Assembly (NCBI GenBank): GCA_015178975.1
Contig: WHVD01000007.1
Location: forward strand, 558,001-622,000
Direction of reading: 5' to 3'
Length of the DNA: 64,000 bases
Origin: Hysterangium stoloniferum
Lineage: Eukaryota; Basidiomycota; Agaricomycetes; Hysterangiales; Hysterangiaceae
Shown: one piece after another, positions 33,490 to 45,480 of the stretch
Layout: each line of letters starts with the position of its first letter
How positions within the stretch are numbered: position 1 is the stretch's first letter
The notes under the pieces: generated by a model
Databases searched by the model: none
The model's input: the letters and a program-made list of their open reading frames with translations, nothing else
Told to the model about the DNA's origin: nothing
Made by a program: the position numbers and the translations under genes

Positions 33490-33990
33490 GCTCAACGTGG
33501 TTGAGTGAAAACGGGCGGGGAGGGCGAAGATGTGAGGTGGTGCACTTGTGTGGGGTGAGCGCCGGCCGCGGCTTCCCATCCTGCGTAGAAGTCAGGATCG
33601 TGAGGCCGGACGAATACGAGGGTTGAAGATAGCTTTGCATTGCCAATGTACTCGTCGGTTGCCACAGGACGACTAGTGAAAGTAAAAGAAGACCAAGACC
33701 AATTACAGCTTGCTGTCACTATCCTCATATGAAGAGGGGGTGGAGATCTAATGGTTGGGGGTAATAGGTGGTCTGGAAGGAGTATGCAACACTGGTGAGA
33801 CGCTGTAAAGACATAAGCCACCTTGGCTTTTGCTTACATGTTCACAACAAACCTACATTTTTATCCTGCATCGGGTAATCTGTTGCAGGGTCGACGACTT
33901 CACATGCTTTTCATTACTGAAAATGACCAACTTGCCATTTAAGCCACGATAGGTACAGAGTCCACAGGATAATCCGGATATAGTCTTCAC
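33490..33990 (-). pseudogene. Fragment of an unrelated intron-containing gene
   Basis: On the minus strand a frame from 33990 reads EVKTISGLSCGLCTY, then GLNGKLVIFSNEKHVKSSTL, followed by a good intron (donor GTAGGT, acceptor TTTACAG, 54 nt) and further open sequence with a second intron-like edge (TTTCACTAG) before VATDEYIGNAKLSSTLVFVRP. GC content is higher than the array. I do not recognise the family; both ends are missing. Confidence 0.4.
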
Positions 33991-33999
33991 CTCCACGAA

Positions 34000-34885
34000 C
34001 GTAGGCATTATCCGAACCAAGAGGAAGAATGGTACTATTACTCTTTAATTAACTTAAAGCTACATAGTTTGAGCGAATTAATGAGCGCATATAGGCACTT
34101 CTTACCTCCTTTGTGTTCTTGGCAGCTTCTCGTTGATGCTATACACATGTTACATATATTGGCAGGTTGTAGTCGTGGCTAGAATACCATTCTGAGTTTT
34201 CAAAGAAAGAAGGGTGTCAGTTAGTTGGGATAGCATGAAGTAAGCCATTAAAGAGCAGTAAACAACACCAGCAATTCACCAATCCATGCGGAAGGTTATC
34301 TCGGTCAGATTCACCTAATATTCCAAATCTATGTTCAATCTTCGGATTTGTTATCATTCGGCACAAAGTCTGGAATAAATGGAGGGGCTTTGAAAACGAA
34401 CAGCGACGGCGTTGGGCGCCATTCCATTCGGTATTTCGCTCTATTAAAAACCTTGACCCGATTCGGGAGCGCCCCACTCCCATGGGATTCGACTTCAGGA
34501 AAAATACCACCGCTAATATTGCAAGAAGGTCACACGAGCACCCAAAGGCACATTTGAGACCGATATAATACATCCCTGATGGCTAGCGATGCAAGAGAAG
34601 TGCGAGGAAGCCGGAATCCCTGACCACCTGATAGCAAACGGGTCCACGTTAGGCATAAAAAAGCTTACCCGGTGACACACCTGTATATGACCATATTCTG
34701 TGGCTGCGGCTTAAGGGATGACAATGAAGAGGAAGAAGCGTTAAGGACTTGAAGAAGACGAAGTATGAGTTAGGTGTTATTCGATCCGGGCTGCTCACGG
34801 ATGGAAGTCCCCGTAATCTAGAATGCGCGCCTGCACATACACATGGTATAGCCTCTGGAACAGCCTGGAGCATTCCAACTCAAAA
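34000..34885 (-). pseudogene. Family B copy, minus strand, 5'-truncated
   Basis: From LQAVPEAIPC (34885 side) through SYFVFFKSL, the GCSCDLLAIL/KSNPMGVGRS block to the tail near 34100. The N-terminal exon is absent. Next 230 bases (34886-35113) show nothing recognisable. Confidence 0.5.
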
Positions 34886-35113
34886 CAATATTGTGAATCG
34901 TCAAATTCTAGATCAAATCATACAATATTAATGGGTTCTCACTGATAGCCCGACCATGCATGGCATGGATGTATGCACGCACAGGAGTGGCGCTCCGTGC
35001 AAGTCGAGAGGATACGCTCGGGCCGCCCATTCAACCATGACCCTGCTATGAAGTTTTCTTTTGGCTAGTTAGCCCATATCGTGGCTATGGGCAAAGTGGC
35101 ACCGCAGATGCTT

Positions 35114-36430
35114 GGGTTGAGGAATGGGTGCGCAAAATGAGATAGCCTTTTATGTACATTGTTGACAAACTAGACGCATTCAGTGCTTAGGAGAGACAAA
35201 TTGTCATGATCCACCGACTATTATTCAAATGCGATGTAGACCCACGGAACCCACATCCAACCTCAGTCCATACTACAGTCATGACGTGGACTGGGGAGTG
35301 GTCTCACTGGATGAGAGCTCATCGCCATCTTCAATTATTGAAATCGAGCCGGGGTATTATTGTAGAGTCGGTTTGGAAAGGGTTGGGAGGAATGTACTTT
35401 ACAACGCAAAGACAGCTGCACTGATGGCAAGTTAACGGTATACAAGCGAATCGTTCATGGAGACGACAAGCCCTTTAACAAGTTCCTACACAAGCATCTC
35501 ACTCTGCCAAGACTCGGAATAGTAATTCAAGAGACCATTGATTTATTGTGGTGGGGATACAATGGCATCAATCATTAAACACACAGGACCTACTTACTCA
35601 ATGTGTATAGACCCATATACCCACACCGAATTCGACAACAGGCGTCAGTGGTCTTAGGGAGGGTCAGGATTTCAGATGATATGTGGCGGAAGGACGGTAA
35701 CAGTGCCATGCTTATGAAATATTTGGCTTGGGCCTTCTACTGGTGTCCCGGCGCTTGATGGGAAGATACAGATCGGTCATCCTGCAATTACGTCATTGCT
35801 TTATAACACTGTAATCAAATCACCGCTACATACCAACCTGAATGAGGTTGCGTCGACGTTTATTCTACAAATCACATGATATTTGCCATGTCATCAATAT
35901 CCCCTCCTCGTTGACGAACTTGTTGTTGAGTAGGAGACAAGAATTCGGAAGGGGAGAGTCTAAATTCGAAGCTCAGTGAGTGAGTGAGTAAACTTCACTA
36001 TATATTATAGTACCTAAATTCGAAGCTATAAGACGTTTTTTAAGTAATAGAATAAGAATAGATGATTGCGCATATACCTCAGTGAGTGAGTGAGTAAACT
36101 TCACTGAGGTATATGGCGAAATATTGCGACTTTTTATTTACTTTCTAATTATTTTAGGAGAGTTATTAGGGGAGTAAAAAGGGGAAATTTTTGATGCTCG
36201 AAGTTTCTAGTCAATTGCATCATTAAGGAGAAATTCGTAATTAGGAGTTACTCCCCCCTTAACGGCACTACAATATATACGCATATATGCGCATATACTC
36301 GTCATCGGATCCATATTTCAGTTACATTTTATGCGAAGACTTGATTACTAACACTTGTGTATATCGTGCAAGTGATCTCCCACGTGAGTCAACTGTCTGT
36401 AGAGGAGCTCGCTGCCATCAGAGGTTGCGG
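35114..36430 (+). pseudogene. Family A copy 11, interrupted by an LTR
   Basis: Starts in the last codons of exon 1 (TGGGTTGAGGAATGG, donor GTGCGC). Exon 2 begins at the CLGETNCHDPPT equivalent and is frameshifted at ATGGCAAGTTAA (about 35425). Exon 3 is split by the solo LTR 35924-36353 and ends at RGC near 36430, fused to A-upstream sequence. Confidence 0.6.
35924..36353. mobile_element. Solo LTR, 430 bp, AT-rich, TSD CTTGT
   Basis: TGTTGAGTAGG..TTACTAACA, flanked by CTTGT at 35919-35923 and 36354-36358 inside A exon 3. Contains two copies of a CAGTGAGTGAGTGAGTAAACTTCACT block; one is bounded by a 14-bp inverted repeat (ATATACCTCAGTGA). Confidence 0.82.
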
Positions 36431-36777
36431 GAGAGCTGGATTTCCCTGAAAGCTAGCACTGAAGAACTCGGAAGGTAGCATATTGCGCGGTGACGGCCTG
36501 TCAATTTATTCTTAGCTGCCATGTGTGTTGTCTGCGGGAGATCATCTGTTGAAATGGAAGGAATATGTGTAAAGAGGGTAAGGTAACTTGAAAATATTTT
36601 GACTTTATTATTCAAGAAGGATAAGTGGCACCTCAAGTTGTTTGCAAGGAAAGGATTGGACGCTGTGTATCCTGAGGAGCACGGCCACGATGCTATTCTT
36701 GGAAATCGACTCTCGGGCTAACTTCAGCTTAAAGGCGCAGCATTCCATCCCGGTCCGAGTACTACTGCTACCCACCA
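36431..36777. promoter_or_regulatory. Family A upstream region
   Basis: Shares the GCTGGATTTC..CTAGCAC..GAAGAACTCGGAAGGTAGCA block with 52920-52990. No gene. Precedes the A start at 36778 by the usual distance. Confidence 0.4.
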
Positions 36778-38975
36778 ATGTCAACGTCCAACGAGATAGC
36801 TCCGAGTGAGCAGGATGCCCTCTCCCTCCTCCAAGAGGTTGACTGGCTAAAATCCTTGGTTTCCCCGGTTGTATTGAGGATCGACGACAGGGGATCGACG
36901 AAACTGGAATGAGGGAAAGACCTCTGATGAAGCTTCGAGGGCGATGTAGCTGTCTCGAACATGGGTCCTGTTTATTTTGCCGAGCATATGACGACGACCA
37001 GCACATAGCACTGTCGGAAGAAGACGTGGAAGGTGGTGTGGAGGAATGGGTGCGCAAACGAAACATCCTTTTGGTGGAGACTGTTCACAGAGCGGATGTT
37101 TTCAGTGCCAAGGAAAGATAAATTGTCATGACCCACCGAATAATATTAAGACACGAGGGAGATCCACCAACGCCACATCCAAACTCAGTCCATATCGTAG
37201 GCATGACATTGACTGGGGACTCGTCTCATTGACTGGGGACTTTGGGAAGAATGTTCTTTATAACGCAAAGACAGCTGCACTGATGACAAAATTAATGATA
37301 TACAAGCGAATGGCGTATGGAGACGATAGGGCCTTTAACAATTTAATGAGAAAGCATCTCACTCTGCGAAGAATCGGAATATTAATTCAAGAGACCATTG
37401 ACTTGATGAGGTGGGGATACTTCAGCGCCAATCATTGAGTACACTCAAAATACTCACCATTCTAGACCCACTTACCCGCGGAAAATTCAACAACAGGCGT
37501 CAGTTGTCTTACAGATGTGCTGGAATTCATATGCTTTTACAGTGGAGGAACGAAGGACAACTTATGACAGAACTGGCTTCGGCCTTCCTCTGGTGTCCCG
37601 GCGCTCGATGGTCAGATGTAGATCGGCCATCAACTGGAATTACATCTTCGCTTTACAATGCTGTCATTGAATCACCGCTACACACAAATGTGAATGAGGC
37701 TGCGTCGGCATTCATTCTACAGATCGCCTGATATTTATCATCCTTGTGTAAACCTACCTCCTTCCTCGCCTTGCTTGGGTATATCGTGGAACAAACTTGC
37801 CACGTGCGTCAACTGTCTGTAGAGGAGATCACTGCGATTAGACGTTGCATTGAATTCTGGGTACAACCGTGCGTCTCGACATCACATCATTTCATCTGGC
37901 CCACCAAACCCACAATAGACAAAATTACTCACATCGACGTTCCTTGTATGTATCTCCTATGGAGCTTCTGGTGTGTTGCATGCACCAAGATGCCTTGTTT
38001 CGAGATATTGCTGGTGATGTATTGAAGGTTATAGTGGACGACGCAAACCTCCTTATAGCGTCTTTGACACTTTGTATCGATGTCAACACGTTAAATTCAC
38101 TGTCGTGTAGTACCATTGCACTAGAAACCTTCTTCCTCGACAGAACGCTTCGCAAGGATCACATACATCAGCTGAATGTGGTTTCTTCGCTCATTGAACC
38201 CCTCCTAAGGTATGTTGACAATGCTTTACCTTCCAGCATCCTCTCATATCCGCCCATGAAAATATCCGATCAGTCCGATTCTGAGACACACGGGTCCAAA
38301 TTCGTGGTTCCTCTTGTCAGAAGAGAGCATAATCGAAATCACCCTGAAGCTGAGAGCTAGATCTTCCGACATCGAATCCGGGTGTACCATAGTGCGCAGC
38401 CTCAATATCATCCCCATTCCCTCTCGTCTTCTTCCACGTTGTGAAGCAATGCGGGGTTCAATCAACGATCAATACCTCGGTCGCTGGAATCCCGTTGTCA
38501 ATGGGATCACTGGTGGTCACACGAGTTGACAGGACCACGGTGTATTGTCTAGAACTGAGACGGGATACAGGAGGTTACAGCGTACGGCAAGGAAAGAGAG
38601 AGAAAACTACCTAGGCTATATACATGTCTGCTGTGGTCACGTGCCAGAACAAAAGGAATGGAACAAGGGGAACAAGAAACAAAGAGTGAACGCATAACAA
38701 AGAGCGAACACATAACGGGAACAATGAGTGAAAGAGTAAGACTGGGGCGCCAGGCTTACAGTCGCTGCCTTAAACGCGTAACTGTCGCGGCCCATTCCTT
38801 CCTTTGTGTCATCGCCACACCTTTCACTGGTGTGTGCGTAACATTTAATTCAAACTGCAGATCAGTGTTGGAGGACCATGATTGGCGTGCCGATGCTCTT
38901 GTTTCATCCATTGCGCCAGCCCAATTTCTCTCGGATAACACCAATACACAATCCGAACCAGGAAGGAGGGATAGT
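36778..38975 (+). pseudogene. Family A copy 12, full span, frameshifts and LTR insertion
   Basis: ATG at 36778 (MSTSNEIAPSEQD). A one-base change near 36885 shifts exon 1. Intron 1 is clear (GTGCGC to TTTTCAG), then CQGKINCHDPPNN. Exon 2 lost the VSSPDSSSS..GLE block around a repeated GACTGGGGAC. Exon 3 about 37472-37945, exon 4 about 37990-38220 with donor position mutated to GACAATG. The last exon is split by the LTR 38485-38760 and is extended past the family stop. Confidence 0.65.
38485..38760. mobile_element. Solo LTR, 276 bp, TSD GTCGC
   Basis: TGGAATCCCGTTG..GGCTTACA between GTCGC at 38480-38484 and 38761-38765, within the last exon of A. Excision restores the paralogous reading. TATA-like CTATATACATG near 38618. 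Confidence 0.85.
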
Positions 38976-39395
38976 ACTACGACGTTTTACTTAACTCGCC
39001 TTTTGGCAATATATCTAATTTATGTAATGCTACATAGTTTGAGCCCATTCAAGACCGCATACGGTGACTCTGTACCGCCTGTGAGTGCTTAGCAGCTTCT
39101 CGTTGATGATAGACACCATTTTCCATACTGGTGGGCACTAGTAGTGGTTAGAATCACGTCCTATTTATGAACGAGAATCACTTCGAATATACTACCACTG
39201 AGAGATCACAAGCAGCATGTCAGGTCGCTGGGATAGATGAAGCAAGTGATTGAAGAGTAGCAAAAGACACCCGTATCAAACATCCACTAATGCATGCCGA
39301 CATTGATCTCGGTCAGATCCATCATCTTCAAAATCTGTGTTCAATTCCCGGATTGGTTATCATAAGGCACAGAACTTGGAACAAAATTAGCGGCC
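38976..39395 (-). pseudogene. Family B tail, minus strand
   Basis: Matches 12007-12440 (poly-leucine and GSQ..LLSDLP-like blocks). Ends at 39395 against an A exon 3 fragment. Confidence 0.5.
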
Positions 39396-39830
39396 TTTAA
39401 AGCGAAGACGTAATTGGAGTTGATGGCCGATCTCTATCGTCCCATCGAGCGCCGGGAGACGAGGAGCCCGAACCAAAATTTGCCAGAAGCTTGGCAGTGT
39501 TTCATCAGTTCCTCTGCGATCCACCATTTGAAACCCAGAACCCTTCTAAGACCATCCACGCCTGTTTTCGAATTCGACGGGGATAGGTGGGTCTGGAAGG
39601 ACGTGAGTGTTTTGAATGTATTAGCTGATTGACGCTGTTGTATCCCTACCTCATTAAATGAATCCTCCCTTGAATTACTATTCCCAGCCTGAGCGGAGTG
39701 AGATAGCGGAGCCGAGACCCATCAACGAGATTTTGGCCTTCCCATCGTGCACGCACATTCGGTTGTATATCATCAAATTTTTCATCAGCGAATATTTATT
39801 TGCTCTGTAAAGTACTTTGATCCCCCAGCT
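39396..39830 (-). pseudogene. Family A copy 13, fragment (exons 3-2)
   Basis: GACGTAATTGGAGTTGATGGCC.. of exon 3 with the CPGAR-like block, intron 2 remnant, and exon 2 to the VLYRAN equivalent, then module X. Outer end of the left arm of the large palindrome. Confidence 0.55.
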
Positions 39831-40310
39831 TGAGTTGGAGTCCTTTGTCTTTTCCCAGAAACTTGGATCATGACGGAAAACCGATATGGTTGAATGTTGT
39901 CATGGTTATGCTCCTCGTTTCCCTTCCTGGCCCTTCACGGTCCATTATGAAAAAGGTATATGTAATATCTTGCCCGCGTCACTTATCGTTGTATTTTCAT
40001 TTTCTTATCGCCCTAGTTTTGTTAATATATTGTGTACAGTGGATATATTTTCATGTTTTAAAGCATGCTGGTGGGTGTATTAGTACATAATTACATAGAT
40101 TATTGTATGCAAGTTCATAAGTTGACAGCTGGGTGTCTCATTGGACGTGCCAGACCCGGGTTTTTATCTATATCATTGTCATTTCTAGAGCGGCTGGTGG
40201 TCTAAATTGGATTATAGTCGCTTGTAACTGACATAAAGAGACCTACGATGCTTAGATACATAATGACGAGAACTCAGGATCCCAAGAAATCGTGCAATGG
40301 TCGGTGAAAG
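39831..40310. repeat. Module X and B leader
   Basis: CATGGTTATGCTCC, TTAATATATTGTG, GACAGCTGGGTGTCTCA blocks, then the leader GAGACCTACGATGCTTAGATACATAATGACGAG. Inverted counterpart at 62476-62955. Confidence 0.5.
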
Positions 40311-41435
40311 ATGGCAATAGATGCTCGGAAGCCGAGGAACGTGTTCACCCAGACAAGATGTCTCACTCTATTGATTGTTTTTGGTAATAGGAGTCCAAAG
40401 GCAGCCAGGTGCTCAAAGAGGTTCTGTTTAAATATAAGAAAAGACTTGATCCAATTGAAGACTCATCACTCCAATGGTTTGAAGCGCTGGGAGGAAGAAC
40501 GGCTAGCTTGCTCCAGGCTGTTCCACACGCTCGACCATGTCCACGTGCACATTCTAGATTAAGGGACTTCCCTCCGTGAGCCGCCCGGATCAAATACCAA
40601 TTGACTGATGCTTTTTCTTCTTCAAGACATCTCGTGTCCTTGTTGCTTCTTCCTCTTCATTTTTCTCCCTCAAGAATTGTCCAGCAAAAAATCAACTACA
40701 CTTGTGATCAAAGATATTCAAGTCGCTGTCACATAATATCGGTCATAACCAGGTGTGTCACCCCGAAAGCTTTGTTATCGCTAATTTAGACTGGTTTTCC
40801 ATCAAGTGGTCATGGAATATGGCTTCCTCGAACTTCTCCTGTATCGCTAAGTATCAGTTATACACTATATGGGTCTCAAACGCGCTTTGTGGTGCTCGTT
40901 TGACATTCCTTGCAATATTGGCGATGGTCGTTTTTCTTATGTCGGATCCCATGGGAGCGAGGCGCTCCATCATCGGGTCAAGGTTTCGAATGGAGAGAAA
41001 TACTTAATTGAATCCGCCCAACACCCTCTCAAAGGCCCTTCCTTTTATTCCAGATTTTGTGCCTCATGGCAGCCAATCAGGAGATTAAACATAGATTTTA
41101 AATATTAGGTGAGTCGGACCGAGATAACTGTCGGCATGGATTAGTGAGTTACGGGTGGTGGTTGCTGCTCTTCAATGACTTGCTTCCTGCTATCTCAACT
41201 AACTGATACGCTGCATTCTTTGAAAGCTCCGAGTCGTATTCTATTTGAAGTGATTCTCGTTGATAAATTGGATGTGATTCTAGCCACCACTAACGCCCAC
41301 CAATATATGCAACGTATGTATAGAATCAATGAGAAGCTGCGAAGCACACAAAGTAAAATGTGACTACATGCGCTCTTTAATTTTCTCAAACTATGTAGCT
41401 TTACATAAATTAGAAATATTGCCAAAGGGGAGTTA
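40311..41435 (+). pseudogene. Family B copy, full length
   Basis: ATGGCAATAGATGC at 40311 opens MAIDARKPRNVFTQ; RWEEERLA block; intron-like block with CTGATGC and TTCAAG; KDIQVAVT/NLDWFSIKWSW; SDPMGARRS near 40950; LSQLTDTLHS, SRILFEVILVDKLDVI and INEKLRSTQSK to 41363. A frame change is needed near 40480 (TTTGAAGCGCTGGG). About 95% alike to 61287-62475, inverted. Confidence 0.55.
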
Positions 41436-41439
41436 ACTG

Positions 41440-43405
41440 AAGACTAATAGTCAAGAGCATCTGAAGACCAATCATTATTCTCCAACACGGATCGGGAGCT
41501 TGAATGAGACGTTACGCACAAACCGGTGAAAGGTGTGGCGATGACACAAAGGAAAGAATACAACGCGAGGCAAAATCGTTCAACATCGGCACCGAGGTAT
41601 TGACGGTTGATTGAGCCATGTATTGGGTCACAATGTGGAAGAACACGAGCGAGAATGTTGATCATATTGAGGCTGCGCACTATGGTACACGTGGATTCGA
41701 TGTCGGGAGATGCAGCTATCAGCTTCAGAGTAACCCCGATTATTTTCCTGCCTGAAAAGAGGAGAAAACATGTTTCATTCGTGCGTGTCGTAATCACACT
41801 GGTAGGATATTTGAATGGGCCGATATGAGATTATGCTTGAAGGTCAAACATTGTCAACATACCTTAGGAGGGGTTCAATGAGCGAAGAAACCACATTCAG
41901 CTGGTTGATATTATCCGCGCGAAGTGTGCTGTCGTCGAAGAAGGTTTTTAGGTCGCAGATACGGTGAAAAAGTGAATATGACATGTTGTCATCGAGATGA
42001 AGTGTCAATGTTGCTATATGGAGGCTTGCGTCGTCTAAAATAACCTTCAATGCATCTCCAGCAACACTTCGAAACCAGGAATCTTGGTGGATGTAACACA
42101 TGAGAATCCTTATAGGAGATTCAACCAAGGAAATTCGGTGTGAGTAATTTTGTCTGTTCTTGTTTTGGTGGGCAGGATGCAATAATGTGATGTCGCGACG
42201 CACGGTTTTAACCAGAATTCAATGCAACCTCTGATCGCAGTGAGCTCCACTGCAGACAGTTGACGCACGTGGGAGATGTTTTCCACGATATACCCAAGGC
42301 CAGGGGGTGAGGAGACTTGGATTAGGAGAGGATGATGAATAATTATCAGCGATTTGTACAATGAATGTGGACGCAACCTCATCCACGTTGATGTGTAGCG
42401 GTAATTTGATTACAGCATTGTAAAGCGATGATGTAATTGTAGTTGATCGCTGATCTACATCTGGCCATCCAGCGCCGGGACACCAGAGGAAGGCCCAAGC
42501 CAAATGTACCATAAGCTCGGCCGTGTGAACTGCGTTTCTCCGCTTTAGAAGACTTGAAAAACAGATCCGTTGTAAGATCCCCCACTGCTCTAAGACCCTC
42601 CACGCCTGTTGTCGGATTCGAAAGGGATAGGTGGGTCTAGAATGACATGAGTATGTTGAGTGTAATCAATGATTGACGTTGTTATATCCCTACTTCATCA
42701 AATCAATGATCTCTTGAATTACTATTCCCAGTCTTGGCAAAGTGAGATACTTCTGTAGACACTTGTTAAAGCTCTTGGTCCTTCCATATCCATACGCTAT
42801 TGCCTCGTATATCGTCAACTTTGCCATCAGTGAAGCTGTCTGTGCGCTGTAAAGCACTTTCATCCCAATCCTGTCCATGCCAACTCCTAGGTAATACCCG
42901 GGGCTAATTTCAACACTTGAAGACGAGCTATCAGCCCGTGAAACCACTCCCCAGCCAAGGTTATGATGACTGCGATATAGGCTCATGTTCGATGTCGTGT
43001 TGGTGGATCTACTTCGCGCTTTAATAATATTCGGTGGGTCATGACAATGTGCTTCTCCTAGGCACTGAAAGCGTCCAATTTGTCAACAGTGTACATAAAA
43101 GACTATTGTATTGTGCGCACCCATTCCTCAACCCAAACTTCCACGTCTTCTTCAGATAGTGGTATATGCTCGTCGTCTTCGGGACCTCGATAACACACAC
43201 CATGCCCATCTTCGATACAGTTCCATCGGTCTCGAAGCTTTACCCGGAATCTTTGCCTTCTCACCGCTTCAAATCTCTCTTCCCGTTCTTCTGCGCTCCA
43301 TGCAGCTGGGGAGACCAAGGGTTGTAACCACTGAACTTCTTGTAGGAGGCTTTCAGCCCGTACGACATCGTTGCTGCTCAGAGTCCTCTCGTTTGAAGTC
43401 GACAT
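41440..43405 (-). pseudogene. Family A copy 14, full span, one frameshift seen
   Basis: ATG at 43405 (MSTSNERTLSSND), Cys/His block CIEDGHGVCYR, donor GTGCGC. Exon 2 about 43063-42690 with donor GTAGGG, exon 3 from about 42637. An extra base near 42305 (CTCCTCACCCCCTGGCC) shifts exon 3 after the NPSLLT block. Exon 4 donor region reads GACAATG. Last exon 41797-41444, with stop TAG. Inverted match to 59302-61286. Confidence 0.65.
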
Positions 43406-44084
43406 TGGTGGGTAGCAGGTGGTTGTGATACCGGAAGGGAATGCTGCGCTTTTAAGTTACAGTTATGAAGGGAATATATTTCAAGGTATCGCATTGTGGC
43501 GGTGCTTTGTACAGGATACCCAGCTATTCATCCCTTCCTTTTACACAACCTCAAACCTCAACCTCCTTCATTCATACATGCTCCAGGATTGTCTCAAGTT
43601 CTCTCACTATGGTATACACCAATTCCTTGGTCTTCAACAGATTATCTACGGCAGAGAGCAGATGTGGCAGTTATGAATAGTTCGATGAACCTTCACCGCA
43701 TATTGTGGCAACTTCCGACTTCTCGAGCGCTAGAGTTTTGGGAATTAATCTCTTACATTACTTGAGAAATGACATGTCAATTGATGGAATATTTAAATGC
43801 AGTGGATGCTATCCATGACAGAGATACAGCCCCGCCCCTCCGGCTATATTTAGCGGAAGCATCCGCTTCGTGTTCAATTCTTTCAGAATTCCAACGAGCA
43901 TCCCATTTTAATAATTCTTTAATTGGGCTAATTGGCGTAGAAAGTAAATATGCCTGTTTGTGGCGAGTCCGCCAAATTTTCATTAACAAATTGTGCATGT
44001 AATCTATATTCAGTCAGAATTAAGTACACGCTAGAATTAGTATTACCCGGTCCTTGTGAGCGGAGTAATGGGGAACCCCTCATG
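43406..44084. promoter_or_regulatory. Shared upstream region A14/B
   Basis: Conserved with 58600-59301 (inverted). No gene. Contains the AGGTATCGCATTGTGGCGGTGCTTTGTACAGG block. Confidence 0.4.
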
Positions 44085-44507
44085 ATTAAATGGTATCATG
44101 GTTTTGCTCCTCATTTCCCGTCCTGGACCGGCAAGGTTCATGATGAAAACATCATATGTAATATCCTGCCCGTGTGACTTATCGTGGCATTTTCATGTTT
44201 CTACCTATTTTTGTTAATATATTGTGTAAAGAGGACATATTTTTTAATGCTTTAAAACTTGCTTATGTATGTGTATTAGTACATGATTAACTTGATTATT
44301 ATATGCAAGTTCAGAAGCTGACAGCTGGGTATCTCACTTGACGTGCCTGGCCGGCATTTTGTACATATATCTTTGTCAATTAAAGAGTGGCTGGGAATCT
44401 AACCTGGAGTATAGTCATTTTAAACCCACGTGATGAGGCCAACGAACCTTAGATACATACTAACAGAATTCTGAATCGCCAGGAATCGTGCAAAGGTGGG
44501 TTGAGAG
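44085..44507. repeat. Module X and B leader
   Basis: CATGGTTTTGCTCC, ATATATTGTGTAAAG, GACAGCTGGGTATCTCA blocks, then AACCTTAGATACATAC leader. Confidence 0.5.
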
Positions 44508-45480
44508 ATGGAAAAACGTGCTCGGACGCTGAAAACCGTATTCACCTCGATAATGGCGACATCATGTTTCATTAAGTTGCCTGTTTGTGGTAATAGCAGC
44601 ACCAATCCAGCCAGGTGCTCAAAAGGGTTCCGTTTAAATAAAAGGAAAGACTTGTCCGAATTGAAGACTCATCACTACAATGGTTTCAGGGGCTCGGAGG
44701 AAGAACGGCTATCTGGGATGTTCTAGGCTGTTCCAGACGCTACACCATGTCCAGGGGCGCATTCTCGATTACGGGGCCTTCCTTCCGTGAATAGCCCGAA
44801 TCAAATACCAATTTACTGATGCTCCATCTTCTTCAAGACATTCCGTGTCCTTGGGGCTTCTTCCTCTTCGTTTTCCTCCTTCACGCCGCGGTCACAGAAT
44901 GTCGGGGATATACAGGTGTGTCACACGGTAAACTTCCTACACCTAATTTAGACCCGTTTGCCATCAAGTGGTCATTCAAGTGGTCACGGCCTCTGGCTTC
45001 CTCGCACGTCTTCCTGTATCGCTACGCATAAGGTATACCTTATAGCGCTCTTACAAGTGCTTTTGATGCTGGTTGACCTTTTTTGCAATATTCGCCTTGT
45101 CTTTGTCCTCAAATCTGATCCCATGGGAGCGAGGCGCTCCAGCATCGAGGGGATGTTTCGAATGGAGGGAAATACTTAATAGAATGCTCCCAACGCAGTC
45201 GCTGTACGTTTTAAAGCCTCCTCTTTGCATTCCAGAGGTTGTGCCCCACGATATCCAATCAGGAGATTGAACATAGATTTTGAAGATTACGTGAATCTGA
45301 CCCCTCGGCATGGATTAGTGAGCTGCGGGTGTTGCTTTCTGGTATTCAATGACTTTATTCATGCTATGCCAACTAACTGATACGCTGCTTTCTGTGAAAC
45401 GTCTGAGGGTGATATCAACGTGCGTATAGCATCAACGAGAAGCTTCCAGGCACACAAAGGCGGGAAAAAGTGACTATAGA
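44508..45480 (+). pseudogene. Family B copy
   Basis: MEKRARTLKTVFTSIMAT start, CSKGFRLNKRKDLSELKTHHYNGF, LLQDIPCPW, KWSRPLASSHVFLYRYA, SDPMGARRSSIEG, then a tail deleted before INEKL. Shares the N-terminal half with 58075-58497 (inverted); the palindrome arm ends near 44935. Confidence 0.5.

Noticed and set aside
36085-36125. 14-bp inverted repeat as an independent MITE
   Set aside because: It lies inside the 430-bp insertion that has its own TG..CA ends and CTTGT duplication.
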